Source of the DNA: Cephaloticoccus primus | GTDB lineage: Bacteria > Verrucomicrobiota > Verrucomicrobiia > Opitutales > Opitutaceae | Assembly: GCF_001580015.1 (NCBI RefSeq) | Contig: NZ_LSZQ01000017.1 | Coordinates: 1 to 63,831, forward strand | DNA: 63,831 nucleotides | Direction of reading: 5' to 3' | In this document: one piece after another, positions 37,214 through 46,563 of the stretch | How positions within the stretch are numbered: the stretch's first letter is position 1 | How the letters are laid out: each line of letters opens with the position of its first letter | Notes under the pieces: generated by a model | The model's input: only the letters and a program-made list of their open reading frames with translations | Database searches by the model: none | Told to the model about the DNA's origin: nothing | Position numbers and translations under genes: made by a program

Positions 37214-38857
37214 CTATTCCCCCTCATTCCTAGAATATCCTGTTTGCCAAAATACCCAGTCATCAACAGTATAACACGTCCACTCATCTTCAGTATAGTC
37301 GACAAACCGACTCCTCAGGTTCCTCTGGGACCATATTGGTTCAGCGATTGTGATTTGGGAAACACGCCCCTTATAAGAAGGGGCTACTTTAATTCCGTTG
37401 CCATAAGTAGGAAAAATATGGGTTGAGGGATGCCTCACAAAGTCTAGCTCTAGAGCTAATGCAGGGTTTGATATAGCAATAATCGAACTACGATGCGTGG
37501 CTATTAATCGAAGTTCATTTATTACTCTGGGAGGTGTAATAAAGGCAAAGCCCTGCACGCCAATGTATGCAGGAGGCGAGCGCCCCTCCACAGCCTGGAC
37601 CGACCGGGAAAACTTCAAAACCCCAAAGATCATAACCCCAAAAACAAATACCTGAGTCAGAATTGAGAACTTCCTTTTCTCAAATGCATAAACGACAACC
37701 ACAGCAGACAAGAGAATACCCGCTTGTTGGTAGTACCGGTCCCTTAGGGCAACAGAGTACCCCAAGATGTAAAAAGTAGAAAATACAACGACGGTAGTAA
37801 GTGCGGCAATCCCTGCAAAGCGGAGGAGAGGCCTCCTCTGAAAAACAAAGTACACATAGAGTATTATGGCAAAAGGCGAAAGCCAAACAAAAATTGAGGC
37901 AACTAAGAGCCATACATCATCATACTCCTTATGTAAAAACCTGATACCAGCCCTAACTATGGGCTCCTGAAAGTTGGAGACTGAGGTCAAGGGTGACATA
38001 GGGGTGTAGGCCAATATTTCCCTTAGGCTATACCTATGCTCCCAACCTTGAAGCGGAGACCCTTCACCACTTAAAAAACAGTGCCTTAGTATAACATATA
38101 ACAGACCTACTATAACCAAGGGAAAAGACACCCTTATTACGTCTCCTATTCTTCGGGAAGCTCCACCTAACCCTTCCAGGCTTAAGCCAACCAATCGCTC
38201 CGACCAAAGAAACAATAGTATACAAATTGCATAAATAGCAAATGAATACTTAATATAAGATCCTATTACAAAAAGTATCGGCAGAGTACAGACTAATAGT
38301 ATGCTTCTATTCCTGAGTTTCCACGCGATAACCGCAACCCAAGGCCATAGGGCCATAATTAGCGGTTCTCCCCCCCAATAGCCAATAAAGCCAGTCAAGT
38401 TTTGTGAGGAGCACCCAACAGCTGCGGCAATCCAGGGAAGGCTCTCGCCAGGAGCCCCCAGCTCGGCAGCCAACACGGCTGATCCAACACAGCCCGAGAG
38501 GGAACAAAGAAACGCCAGGAGCAGAGCAGCATGTGCCAAAGAGAGGCCGGCTAGATTTAACAGCCCGTGGAAGAGATATTGACCAGGGGGCCACCAAGTT
38601 ACGGCGACCTCGGTTGTCTGTGCGATGTTATTGGGATCGGGAACGGATATTGTGTTCCATGTTCCTCCATTCATAAAGTTAACCCATGCTCGCAACCCCG
38701 CGGCGGGATCGAAGCCTACCTGAGGTGGAACAATGAGAAATCCGACTATCATCCCGAACAATGCTGGGAAGAGGGCTGCAAGAAAGACGCGTTTGGCTGG
38801 AAATGGCTCGTCTCCTAAGAGGGACAGAGCTGATTCTTGATCGCTATCAATGGGCAT
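37214..38857 (-). CDS. Polytopic membrane protein, possible GT-C type glycosyltransferase
   Basis: A 547-aa protein with at least ten hydrophobic segments (for example FLAALFPALFGMIVGFLIV, HAALLLAFLCSLSGCVGSA, VFSTFYILGYSVAL) and a soluble C-terminal tail of about 120 residues. The large extracytoplasmic loop after the first segment contains WWPPGQYLFHGLLNLAG, an arrangement seen in GT39/ArnT-like glycosyltransferases, but I do not see a firm family signature. Base composition is clearly more AT-rich than the chromosome average here, suggesting transfer. It stands alone, convergent with nothing and divergent from the methyltransferase at 39188. Confidence 0.75.
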   Translation of the reverse strand: MPIDSDQESALSLLGDEPFPAKRVFLAALFPALFGMIVGFLIVPPQVGFDPAAGLRAWVNFMNGGTWNTISVPDPNNIAQTTEVAVTWWPPGQYLFHGLLNLAGLSLAHAALLLAFLCSLSGCVGSAVLAAELGAPGESLPWIAAAVGCSSQNLTGFIGYWGGEPLIMALWPWVAVIAWKLRNRSILLVCTLPILFVIGSYIKYSFAIYAICILLFLWSERLVGLSLEGLGGASRRIGDVIRVSFPLVIVGLLYVILRHCFLSGEGSPLQGWEHRYSLREILAYTPMSPLTSVSNFQEPIVRAGIRFLHKEYDDVWLLVASIFVWLSPFAIILYVYFVFQRRPLLRFAGIAALTTVVVFSTFYILGYSVALRDRYYQQAGILLSAVVVVYAFEKRKFSILTQVFVFGVMIFGVLKFSRSVQAVEGRSPPAYIGVQGFAFITPPRVINELRLIATHRSSIIAISNPALALELDFVRHPSTHIFPTYGNGIKVAPSYKGRVSQITIAEPIWSQRNLRSRFVDYTEDEWTCYTVDDWVFWQTGYSRNEGE

Positions 38858-39187
38858 AAACTTACCGGGCTAGCTTTGCGTTGTGAGTGAAAGGTGGCTT
38901 ACAGAGAGTCCGCACGTCCCCAGATAAGTTCGCAGCACCTCCCGGTTTATGACTTGAAATACCAAAAACCCCTTAGGCACGCTGCGCCAGCAACTGGGCG
39001 GCTGCCTGTTACAAAGCGTTCTTCATGCGCCTCCACTTCCTCCTCCAAACGAAACCACTTCAGCGCTTTAGTTTTCCGATATAGGCAGCGCTTCACGCGT
39101 AAGGCACTTGCCTTGGTCGCCTTAGCGGGGCGCACGCTTGAAAGACTCGCCAGGCCTTCCCATTTCCCCGCAGCAGCTAAGCTCAAT
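38858..39187. other. Intergenic region upstream of the methyltransferase
   Basis: 330 bp. The frame of the methyltransferase stays open through most of it, but the residues are Ser/Arg-rich without family resemblance, so it is treated as leader. No RNA motif or palindrome recognised. Confidence 0.45.
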
Positions 39188-40021
39188 ATGCATGTCGACC
39201 CGAAAGGCACAGCCACTTCAGTGGGGGAAAAGCAGCCCGCCTCCCAGCCTCCCATTCGAGGCGCGACTGTGCGCGCGGATTTCAACGATCTGCGCGCGGT
39301 CATCCACTACACCAAAGCCGCCCACGAGCTCGGTCTCTGGGCCTCTGAGCAACGACTCATTGAGTGCTATTTCCCTAAAAAAAACGCCCGACTCATTGAG
39401 GCGGGTTGCGGGGCGGGCCGCGTCTCAGTCGCACTCGCCGAAGCGGGTTATACGCGGCTCTACGCTTTTGATTTTTCGGAAGAGCTCCTCGCTCAGGCCC
39501 ACAGCCTCGTCTGCGAACGCCGCCTGGAGAAGCGCCTCACCCTCTTCCATGCCGACGCTACGCGCGTCGCCGCACACCCCATTTTGCAAGGCACGGCTCC
39601 TTTCGATGGAGCGCTCTTTCTTTTCAACGGGCTGATGCAAATCCCGCTGCGTCGGAACCGTCGGCGCGCCCTGCGTCAACTCGCCGCTCTCTGTCGCCCC
39701 GGCGCACCGCTGCTTTTCACCACTCATGATCGCGAGGACTCGCCGGAGGAACGTGCCCTGTGGCGGCTCGAAGCCGCACGCTGGACACGCGGCAAACAAG
39801 ATCCCGCCCTGCGCGAGTTCGGCGACCGTTATTACGAAGACGCCGCAATCGGGCGCACCTTCATGCACTTGCCCACGCGCGACGAAATCTTGGCCGACCT
39901 GAAAGCCACCGGCTGGCAGCACCACTTCGACGCCATGCGCCGAGACATCGCCCGCGAGCCCCGCCCGGTCCGCGAGTTTTCCGACGAATGCCGCTTCTGG
40001 GTCGCTCATCAGCACTCTTGA
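39188..40021 (+). CDS. Class I SAM-dependent methyltransferase
   Basis: A 277-aa protein with the SAM-binding motif I LIEAGCGAGRVSVALAEAGY, an acidic residue after beta-2 (LYAFDFSEELLAQA), motif region FHADATRVAAHP and FDGALFLFNGLMQIP. The C-terminal part (TFMHLPTRDEILADLKATG) fits the usual substrate-binding helix. Target unknown. The start MHVDPKG (ATG 39188) is preferred because the SAM fold begins about 70 residues later; the upstream open frame is not protein-like. A dead transposase gene lies immediately downstream on the other strand. Confidence 0.85.
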   Translation: MHVDPKGTATSVGEKQPASQPPIRGATVRADFNDLRAVIHYTKAAHELGLWASEQRLIECYFPKKNARLIEAGCGAGRVSVALAEAGYTRLYAFDFSEELLAQAHSLVCERRLEKRLTLFHADATRVAAHPILQGTAPFDGALFLFNGLMQIPLRRNRRRALRQLAALCRPGAPLLFTTHDREDSPEERALWRLEAARWTRGKQDPALREFGDRYYEDAAIGRTFMHLPTRDEILADLKATGWQHHFDAMRRDIAREPRPVREFSDECRFWVAHQHS

Positions 40022-40070
40022 ATCAGCCGTATCCGCGGATAAAATCCCACAAGCGGCCTATATAAAAGAA

Positions 40071-40645
40071 GGTGCTGTCTTGACTTTGGGTTATAGGTTG
40101 GCCCATTTTTTGACAGTTTTGATCTGTTGAGAAGGGGGAGCCGTAGTTGAATCGGAACTCACATTCTTCGAGAAATAAAAGGAAGTGCTTTCTGGGGATC
40201 CCGTTGTATTTGCGCAGGACTCGCCTGGGTTGGTTCCAAGAAGCTTTCGATGCTATTGATGTGGTTGCCCTGTTTGGAGACAAAGGTTTTGGCATGGTTG
40301 ACGCGGTGGTGTCGAAAGCCCAGAATATCCAAGATATTATAGCTTGAGAGGCTGTCAGCATAGACTAATGAATCGCCTTTAGCTCTTGTTTTTAAGGTAG
40401 TTAAAAGAGTCTAACTAGAGGAACCTGCCTTGGAGATTGTAGCCTTTGCCGCCTCGTTTGAGGATTCCAAAGACGCAAATCTTATCTGCTACTCCACGGC
40501 CAATCTTACCTTTGCGTACCCCGCCAAAATAGCTCTCGTCGCACTCGAAGATCCCGAGCTCGGGCTCCACCTCTGCCATATTGGAGGCGATAAGTATCCG
40601 AAGCGTGTGGTAGAAAAGAGCTGCTGCGGTGAACCCCAAACACAT
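40071..40645 (-). pseudogene. Broken IS1595-family transposase (IS1016-like)
   Basis: Reading the minus strand across frames recovers a transposase: HTLRILIASNMAEVEPELGI, FECDESYFGGVRKGKIGRG, VFGILKRGGK; after a frameshift VYADSLSSYNILDILGF and FRHHRVNHAKTFVSKQGNHI; after another WNQPRRVLRKYNGIPRKHF and ECEFRFNYGSP; and finally KTVKKWANL before a stop at 40091. There are about three frameshifts and one in-frame TAG. The N-terminal DNA-binding part is missing. The end sequence GGTGCTGTCTTGACTTTGGG (40071-40090) resembles an IS1016-type terminus. Inactive remnant. Confidence 0.85.
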
Positions 40646-40831
40646 CTGCTACAGAAAGGCGGCGAGTCGCGGACTCGATTCTGGTGATCGACGATAAGTG
40701 ACGCGGCTGCGGCCCCCATTTCCGGCGCGGCGGCAGTGCTACCGCGCCTTTTAAAACGGCCTCGAAGATGCCTTGCGTGAGGCGGGGCGGGGCCTAGCGT
40801 GGGCGGCTTTTCTCCCCCATTTTTCCTTCTC

Positions 40832-42520
40832 ATGTTCACCTGGATCCAGCGGTATTTTCAGAAGCATTTCGGCATCATCATCGTGGTGATTTTGGCAGCG
40901 ATGGCTGTGCCGCTCATCGTCGTATTCACCCCCTCTGCAGGGGGTATTGGTCGCGGCGGCCGTTTCGCGCAAAAGCGGGTCGTCTTCGGCTACAACCTCG
41001 CCTCCGCCGAAGACCAGTCGCGGCTCATCGGTGACGCCAGCCTGAGCATCATGCTGCAGATGGGCTACGTGGGCGTAAACGACGAGCAGCTCCAGCAGTA
41101 CGCCCTCCAGCGTGCCGCCGCCCTGCACCTCGCCGAGCAGCTCAACCTGCCCGCGAGCACCGAGACCGAGATCGCCGACCACATCAAAGCCCTGCCCATT
41201 TTTCGAGCCGAAGACGGCCGCTTCAGCGCCAAGCACTACGCCGAGTTTCGCCAGTCGCTTCAGGGCGGCTCGCGCCTCAGCGAAGCCGAAGTCAGCCGCG
41301 TAATCGCCGACGACATTCGCGCCGACAAGGTCCGCAATCTCCTCGCGGGGCCCGGCTACGTACTCGACAGCGACATCGTCGATCAGCTCCAGCGCGTGGA
41401 CACCACCTGGACGCTGCAACTGGCGCACATCGACTACGCCAGCTATGCACCGCAGATTGAGCCGACGAACGACGAGCTCACCCGATTTTTTGCGGACAAT
41501 ACCTTCCGCTACCAAACCCCGCCGCGCGTCGTCGCCAGCTACGCGCACTTCCCCGCCAGTCGCTACCAATCTCAAGTCAGCACCAGCGAGGACGAGCTTC
41601 GCGCGGTCTTCGACTCGATGCCCAGCCGCTTCGCCAAGCCAAAGCCCGCCGCCGCCAACGACGGCGATACGCAGGCCGCCGCACTCGAACCCGCCGGCCC
41701 CGGGGATTTCGCGCTCGTGCGCTCGCAAATCGAAGCACTCGTCCTCAGCGAAAAGGCGCGCCAGCTCGCCACCCGCGCGGCCTCCGACCTCACGCTCGCC
41801 CTTTACGACGCAGCCCTCAGCAACGACCCAAGCGCGCGCCAAAGCCTCCTCGCCACGCACCAGGTCGAAGAAAAGACGCTCGCCCCCTTCACCGAAAACC
41901 GCGGGCCCGCCGAGCTCGGCAACCTCGGTAACGTCACCGCCGAAGCATTTCGCCTCAACGCCGAGCACTTCTACTCCGATGCGATCCCCGTGCAGGACGG
42001 CGCCGTCGTCCTCTTCTGGAAAGAGCTCCTGCCCACTTACACGCCGCTCCTGAGCGAGGTCCTCCCGCAAGTCCGGGCCGACTACATCGAAGAACAAAAG
42101 CGCGAAAAATTCGTCGCGCTCGGTCGCCACGTAAAAGCGCAAATCGAAGCCCGGCTCAAAGCGGGAGACGACTTCGCCGCAGCCAGCGCCCGAGCGGCCT
42201 CAAGCGCAGGAGTCGCGATTGAAACGTCGACTGTGCCCACCTTCTCGCTAGGGAAGCCGCCTCAAGAGGGGAGCTTCACTGCGTTCAACCTGTTGGAAAA
42301 CCTGGAGCAAGGCCAAGTCTCGGACATGACGCTCAGCAACGCGCGCGGCACCTTCGTCTACGCCGCCAAACGCGAAGTCCCTGACCTGAGCGCCGCCAAC
42401 CCGCGCTTCGACGAAATCCGCCAGCAACTCTCCACACTCACATCGGGCGTAGGCGTCGTGCGCACGCTCACCGACCTCGTCGAACAAGAACTGCGCCGCA
42501 CCGAGCCCGCCGCCAACTGA
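40832..42520 (+). CDS. PpiD/SurA-like membrane-anchored periplasmic chaperone
   Basis: A 562-aa protein with one N-terminal membrane anchor (FGIIIVVILAAMAVPLIVVF) followed by a SurA_N-type chaperone domain (residues about 50-200: VGVNDEQLQQYALQRAAALH, LPIFRAEDGRFSAKHYAEF). Two regions could be diverged peptidyl-prolyl isomerase halves (LGNLGNVTAEAFRLNAEHFY and NLEQGQVSDMTLSNARGTFV), but a canonical parvulin active site is not obvious. It probably helps outer-membrane or exported proteins fold. ATG at 40832 starts directly before the anchor. Convergent with lpdA, with a mosaic hairpin element between them. Confidence 0.85.
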   Translation: MFTWIQRYFQKHFGIIIVVILAAMAVPLIVVFTPSAGGIGRGGRFAQKRVVFGYNLASAEDQSRLIGDASLSIMLQMGYVGVNDEQLQQYALQRAAALHLAEQLNLPASTETEIADHIKALPIFRAEDGRFSAKHYAEFRQSLQGGSRLSEAEVSRVIADDIRADKVRNLLAGPGYVLDSDIVDQLQRVDTTWTLQLAHIDYASYAPQIEPTNDELTRFFADNTFRYQTPPRVVASYAHFPASRYQSQVSTSEDELRAVFDSMPSRFAKPKPAAANDGDTQAAALEPAGPGDFALVRSQIEALVLSEKARQLATRAASDLTLALYDAALSNDPSARQSLLATHQVEEKTLAPFTENRGPAELGNLGNVTAEAFRLNAEHFYSDAIPVQDGAVVLFWKELLPTYTPLLSEVLPQVRADYIEEQKREKFVALGRHVKAQIEARLKAGDDFAAASARAASSAGVAIETSTVPTFSLGKPPQEGSFTAFNLLENLEQGQVSDMTLSNARGTFVYAAKREVPDLSAANPRFDEIRQQLSTLTSGVGVVRTLTDLVEQELRRTEPAAN

Positions 42521-42574
42521 CCGCGCTCGCCGAACCTTATCGGTTCCTACGCTACGCGGCAACTGGCTCTTTTT

Positions 42575-42860
42575 GCCCTGTGCGGGCAGCGGGGACGGTG
42601 TCCCCTGCCATTCAAATTTGGGAATCGTGCTTCGTCGCTACGCGACGAAGCACGATTCCCAAATTTGAATGAACTCCCTGAACGCAAATGAGCAGGAACC
42701 CATTGGGGCGAAGTTTTTGGTTAACGGGTTAAACGCCTGCCCGACCAGAAGTCGGGGGATTTTCGTATAAATTTGCGATTTAGCCCGGGCGCGCAGCGCC
42801 CGGGCTAAATCGCAAATTAGATGGAAGTGGCGCCCTCCCCCCGCCACCCACGCGCAGTAG
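42575..42860. repeat. Mosaic hairpin element, copy 4 (two B-type hairpins)
   Basis: Left end is the alternative terminus GCCCTGTGCGGGCAGCGG (42575-42592); right end is a decayed CCGCCACCCACGCGCAGTAG. It has a B hairpin at each end: 42614-42669 (AAATTTGGGAATCGTGCTTC arms) and 42768-42818 (AAATTTGCGATTTAGCCCGG arms), the loops and stems differing but fully paired. The conserved segment lies between (CAGGAACCCATTGGGGCG). Hairpin A is missing. Further palindromic pieces run to the stop codon of lpdA (42861-42975). Sits between convergent genes. Confidence 0.9.
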
Positions 42861-42975
42861 AAAACTCTTTTATTTGGTCGCTGCTTCGGTACCGCTGCGG
42901 CCAAGGGCTTCGACCGGTTTTACAGGCGGCGAGTCGTTGGCTCGCCGGGCAGCGGTCGCGCGGGAGGCGCGCGGC

Positions 42976-44373
42976 TCAGATGTGGATCGCTTCGCCGAGG
43001 GTGGCTGCGGCGGCTTCCATCAGGGCTTCGCTCAGGGTCGGGTGCGCGTGGATGGTGCGGTGCACTTCTTCCACGGTCGCCTCCATTTCGATGGCGAGGC
43101 CGTACTCGGCGATGAGCTCGGTGGCCTCGGCACCGATGATGTGCGCGCCGTAGATTTCACCAGTTTTCGCATCGGTGACGACTTTTACAAAGCCTTCGCT
43201 CTCGGCTGAGGCGACGGCCTTTCCGGATGCAGTGAAGGGGAATTTGCCGACCTTGTAGTTGAGCCCTTTTTCCTTCGCGGCGCGTTCGGTCAGCCCGATG
43301 CTCGCCACTTGCGGTTGGCAGTAGGTGCAGCCGGGGAAATTTTTCACACGGCGCGGCACACCGTGCCCAAAGATGCCGTTGACCGCACTCAGCGCCTCAA
43401 AGGTCGCCACGTGTGCGAGCCAGGGCGGCCCGATGATGTCGCCCGCGGCGTACACGCCTTTCACGCTGGTCTGGTAGTCGTCGCCGACCTTCAGGTAGCC
43501 GCGCTCCAGTTCGGGTTTCACCGAGGGGGCGAGCGCGCCGTCCAGGTTGGGCTCGACGCCAATCGCCGAGAGCAGGACTTCGGCTTCGAGCGCGGTCTTC
43601 TTGTCGCCACTCACGAGGTCGAGCGTCACCGCGTTTTTCCCGACGCGGAAGTTCTCGCACCTGGTGTTCGTGTGCACGGCGATCCCGAGTTTTTCAAAGG
43701 AGCGGTGCAGCAGTTTGGCGACTTCTTCGTCTTCGACGGGCAGCACCTGCGGCAGCATCTCGACCAGCGTTACTTGCGCGCCGAAGGAGCGGTAAAGATA
43801 GGCGAACTCCACGCCGATCGCGCCCGCGCCGACGATCACCACTGACTTGGGCAGCCGCGGCGCTGCCAGCGCTTCGCGCGAGGTCATGACACGCTCGCCG
43901 TCGTACTCGAGGCCCGGGATGCGGCGCATCTTGCAGCCGGTCGCGAGCAAGATGTGACTCGCCCGCAGGAACTGCCCTTTGTGCTCGCCCTCGGTGATCG
44001 TGACCATGCCGGGGGCGCTCACCTGGCCGCGCCCGACGAAGTACTCCACCTTGTTTTTCTTGAACAAAAACTCGATGCCCTTGGCCATCTGGCCGGAGAC
44101 GCCGCGCGAGCGCTCGACGACTTTCGCGAAATCAAATGACAGCCCCTCGGCGCGCAGTCCGTAGGCCTCGGCCTTTTGCATTTTCTGGAAAAGCTCGGCG
44201 CTCTTGAGCAGCGCCTTGGTCGGGATGCAGCCCCAGTTCAGGCAGGTGCCGCCTGCGCGCTCGGCTTCGATGCAGGCCACTTTTTTGCCGAGCTGCCCCG
44301 CGCGAATCGCTGCGGCGTAACCCGCCGGCCCTCCCCCGATGACGACCAGATCGTACTGCGTTGTTTCAGCCAT
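42976..44373 (-). CDS. lpdA: Dihydrolipoyl dehydrogenase
   Basis: The E3 component of 2-oxoacid dehydrogenase complexes and the glycine cleavage system, 465 aa. FAD site VVIGGGPAGYAAAIRAGQLG; redox disulfide GGTCLNWGCIPTKALLK; NAD site VVIVGAGAIGVEFAYLY; second FAD part GVYAAGDIIGPPWLAHVAT; catalytic His-Glu in IHAHPTLSEALMEAA at the C-terminus. The start MAETTQYDLVV at 44373 is standard; upstream sequence lacks a Shine-Dalgarno motif (AAACCCACTACAAAC before the ATG). No E1/E2 genes are nearby. Divergent from the Rrf2 regulator. Confidence 0.96.
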   Translation of the reverse strand: MAETTQYDLVVIGGGPAGYAAAIRAGQLGKKVACIEAERAGGTCLNWGCIPTKALLKSAELFQKMQKAEAYGLRAEGLSFDFAKVVERSRGVSGQMAKGIEFLFKKNKVEYFVGRGQVSAPGMVTITEGEHKGQFLRASHILLATGCKMRRIPGLEYDGERVMTSREALAAPRLPKSVVIVGAGAIGVEFAYLYRSFGAQVTLVEMLPQVLPVEDEEVAKLLHRSFEKLGIAVHTNTRCENFRVGKNAVTLDLVSGDKKTALEAEVLLSAIGVEPNLDGALAPSVKPELERGYLKVGDDYQTSVKGVYAAGDIIGPPWLAHVATFEALSAVNGIFGHGVPRRVKNFPGCTYCQPQVASIGLTERAAKEKGLNYKVGKFPFTASGKAVASAESEGFVKVVTDAKTGEIYGAHIIGAEATELIAEYGLAIEMEATVEEVHRTIHAHPTLSEALMEAAAATLGEAIHI

Positions 44374-44572
44374 GTTTGTAGTGGGTTTTGTCAATTTGAG
44401 CGAAAAACTGGCCGCCACGCTGGCTCCACCGCCTGCCCCGTCAAGGGTGCACTCGCCTCCCCGCCGGGCGAAAGCACAGCGGCTGAAACGCAGGCCCAGT
44501 AAAACCTCGACCGCATGAGAGTACGCCGGAAAACGCCCGCTAAAAGGTTGCCAAGCCCAGGTGGAGCGCATT

Positions 44573-44591
44573 CTTCACTCACTTAGTGAAG
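44573..44591 (+). promoter_or_regulatory. Palindrome over the Rrf2 start codon, candidate autoregulatory operator
   Basis: CTTCACT-cactt-AGTGAAG is a perfect 7-5-7 inverted repeat. The right arm contains the GTG start codon at 44586. Rrf2 regulators bind dyad-symmetric sites in their own promoters, so this is a good candidate for autoregulation and perhaps for control of the divergent lpdA. Confidence 0.55.
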
Positions 44592-44999
44592 ATTTCGGTA
44601 AAAGTAGACTATGCCTGTCGCGTGCTTGCCGAGATGGCCCGGCTCCAAGGCAGCGCGGAGCTGGCGCAAATCGACCACTTGGCAAAAACCGAGGCCGTGC
44701 CGGCCAATTTCCTCGCCCAAATCTTGAGCGAACTGCGCAACGGCGGGCTCGTCACCAGCAAGCGCGGGATCCAGGGCGGCTACGCGCTCGCCCGCCCGGC
44801 CGACCAGATCTCGCTCTACGAAATCGTGAAAACAATCGACGGCGATCTCCTCGAGCTCAGCGGCAATCACAAAGGCCGCAGCGGAGCGCGGATCAAGGAC
44901 GCGTGGCTCGCCCTGCGCGACACCCTCGACGCTCAGGCCAAGCGCATCACCCTCGATACCTTTGTCATCAAAGAGACCTCCGACATGTATCACATATGA
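44586..44999 (+). CDS. Rrf2-family transcriptional regulator (CymR-like)
   Basis: A 137-aa winged-helix regulator starting MKISVKVDYACRVLAEMARL, the normal Rrf2 N-terminus, which supports the GTG start. The recognition region reads VPANFLAQILSELRNGGLV and the wing SKRGIQGGYALARPADQISL. The three iron-sulfur cysteines of IscR/NsrR-type members are absent (the region reads GNHKGRSGARIKDAW), as in CymR, the cysteine-metabolism regulator that senses through cysteine synthase. cysK follows 165 bp downstream and cysE after that, so control of cysteine synthesis is strongly suggested by context. Confidence 0.88.
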   Translation: MKISVKVDYACRVLAEMARLQGSAELAQIDHLAKTEAVPANFLAQILSELRNGGLVTSKRGIQGGYALARPADQISLYEIVKTIDGDLLELSGNHKGRSGARIKDAWLALRDTLDAQAKRITLDTFVIKETSDMYHI

Positions 45000-45164
45000 G
45001 GAGGTTTTTTTGGAAAAACTCCCTCGCTCCCATCGTCCAAAAATCGGCTCATCCACACGCCCCCGTATCAGCAAGTGCCGCAGGCACGCCCGCCTCGCTC
45101 CCATTCTTCCGACTCTCACCCACAAGCTTGACTCAGTCTCAAAACTCAATTCACAAGTATTCCC

Positions 45165-46118
45165 ATGTCCTCACTAATCTTTAATGACATCGTCTCCACC
45201 ATTGGCAACACCCCTCTGGTGAAGCTAAACCGCAGCGCGGCCGGCCTCGCGGCCGACATCTACGTCAAAACCGAGTTCTTCAACCCGCTCGCCAGCGTGA
45301 AGGACCGCATCGGCCGCGCCATGATCGAGGCCGGCGAGCGCGACGGGCGGATCAAGCCCGACACCGTCATCATTGAGCCCACCTCCGGAAACACCGGCAT
45401 CGCACTCGCCTTTGTCTGCGCCGCGCGCGGCTACAAGCTGATCCTCACCATGCCCGAGACGATGTCCCAAGAGCGCCGCATGCTCCTACGCATGCTCGGC
45501 GCCGAGATCGTCCTGACCCCCGGGGCCGAAGGGATGAAAGGCGCGATCAACCGCGCCGCCGAGCTGCTCGCCGAGCACGGCAACCGCGGCTTCACCCCGC
45601 AGCAATTTGAAAACCCCGCCAACCCCGAGATCCACCGCCGCACGACCGCGGAGGAAATCTGGGCCGCCACTGGCGGCAAGATCGACGCCTTCGTCGCGGG
45701 CGTGGGCACGGGCGGCACCATCACCGGCGTCTCCGAGGTCATCAAGGCGCGCAAGCCCGACATGAAGGCCTTCGCGGTCGAGCCCAGCACCAGCCCCGTC
45801 ATTTCCGGCGGCAAGCCCGGGCCACACAAAATCCAGGGCATCGGCGCAGGCTTCATCCCGAAAAACCTCAACACCGCGATCATCGACGAAGTCATCCAGG
45901 TCAGCAACGAAGACGCACTTGAGACGGCACGGCAGACGGCGCTGCTCGACGGCATCCTCGGCGGCATCTCCACCGGCGGAAACATCTGGTCTGCGATCCA
46001 GGTCGCCAAGCGGCCCGAGTTTGCGGGCAAGACCATCGTCACCGTCGCAGCCAGCTTTGGCGAGCGCTACCTCTCCACCGCACTGGCCGAGAAAGCGCGA
46101 CTCGAAGTCGCCTCGTAA
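45165..46118 (+). CDS. cysK: Cysteine synthase (O-acetylserine sulfhydrylase A)
   Basis: A PLP enzyme making cysteine from O-acetylserine and sulfide, 317 aa. The PLP lysine is in [17 protein letters not shown], followed by [38 protein letters not shown], the phosphate loop [17 protein letters not shown] and [16 protein letters not shown]. Length is normal. The leader ends AATTCACAAGTATTCCC before the ATG, without a Shine-Dalgarno sequence. It lies downstream of the CymR-like gene and upstream of cysE; a mosaic hairpin element sits directly after its stop codon and could uncouple the two genes. Confidence 0.97.
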   Translation: MSSLIFNDIVSTIGNTPLVKLNRSAAGLAADIYVKTEFFNPLASVKDRIGRAMIEAGERDGRIKPDTVIIEPTSGNTGIALAFVCAARGYKLILTMPETMSQERRMLLRMLGAEIVLTPGAEGMKGAINRAAELLAEHGNRGFTPQQFENPANPEIHRRTTAEEIWAATGGKIDAFVAGVGTGGTITGVSEVIKARKPDMKAFAVEPSTSPVISGGKPGPHKIQGIGAGFIPKNLNTAIIDEVIQVSNEDALETARQTALLDGILGGISTGGNIWSAIQVAKRPEFAGKTIVTVAASFGERYLSTALAEKARLEVAS

Positions 46119-46127
46119 GCAGCGCGG

Positions 46128-46487
46128 CCACTACGCGTGGGGCGGGGGACGGTGTCCCCTGCCATTTACTGTGCGGTTTGCTCGGCGGGCGTTCCGCCCG
46201 CCGAGCAAACCGCACAGTAAGGGATACCCGACCTACGGTCGGGCGGTCGTTGACCGATTTTATGGGCGCGGCCTCGTTGGGCCGCGCTAGAACTGCGTTT
46301 ACCGGTTAACCCAAAAAATCCGCCCAAATGGGTTTCCGATCCATCCGCGTTTGAGGCCTCATTCCCTGTCGTGAAACGACAGGGAGGAGTCCTTTAAATT
46401 TGGGAATCGTGCTCTGGCGCTCCGCGCCGGAGCCGATTCCCAAATTGAATGGCACGTGGCGACCCGCCACCGCTGCACGCGTAGTGC
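46128..46487 (+). repeat. Mosaic hairpin element, copy 5 (hairpin A then B)
   Basis: Left end CCACTACGCGTGGGGCGG is identical to copy 2. Order: hairpin A (about 46165-46220, loop-side arms GCTCGGCGGGC / GCCCGCCGAGC, a swapped pair relative to copy 2), palindrome CCCGACCTACGGTCGGG, a GGTCGTTGACC stem, a GGGCGCGGCC / GGCCGCGC stem, the segment AACTGCGTTTACCGGTTAAC, the conserved CAAATGGGTTTCCG segment, a CCTGTCG stem and hairpin B (46394-46446). Right end CCGCTGCACGCGTAGTG is slightly decayed. This is the most complete copy. It begins 9 bp after the cysK stop codon. Confidence 0.95.
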
Positions 46488-46563
46488 CTGCCCTGTGCCG
46501 CGCGTACACTTACTGGAAGCTGCCTTGTTTTTGCGAGCGGCCTGCGCAGAGTCAGCCACCCGC

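Noticed and set aside
38894-39187. N-terminal extension of the methyltransferase
   Set aside because: Ser/Arg-rich, not protein-like, and not needed for the SAM fold.
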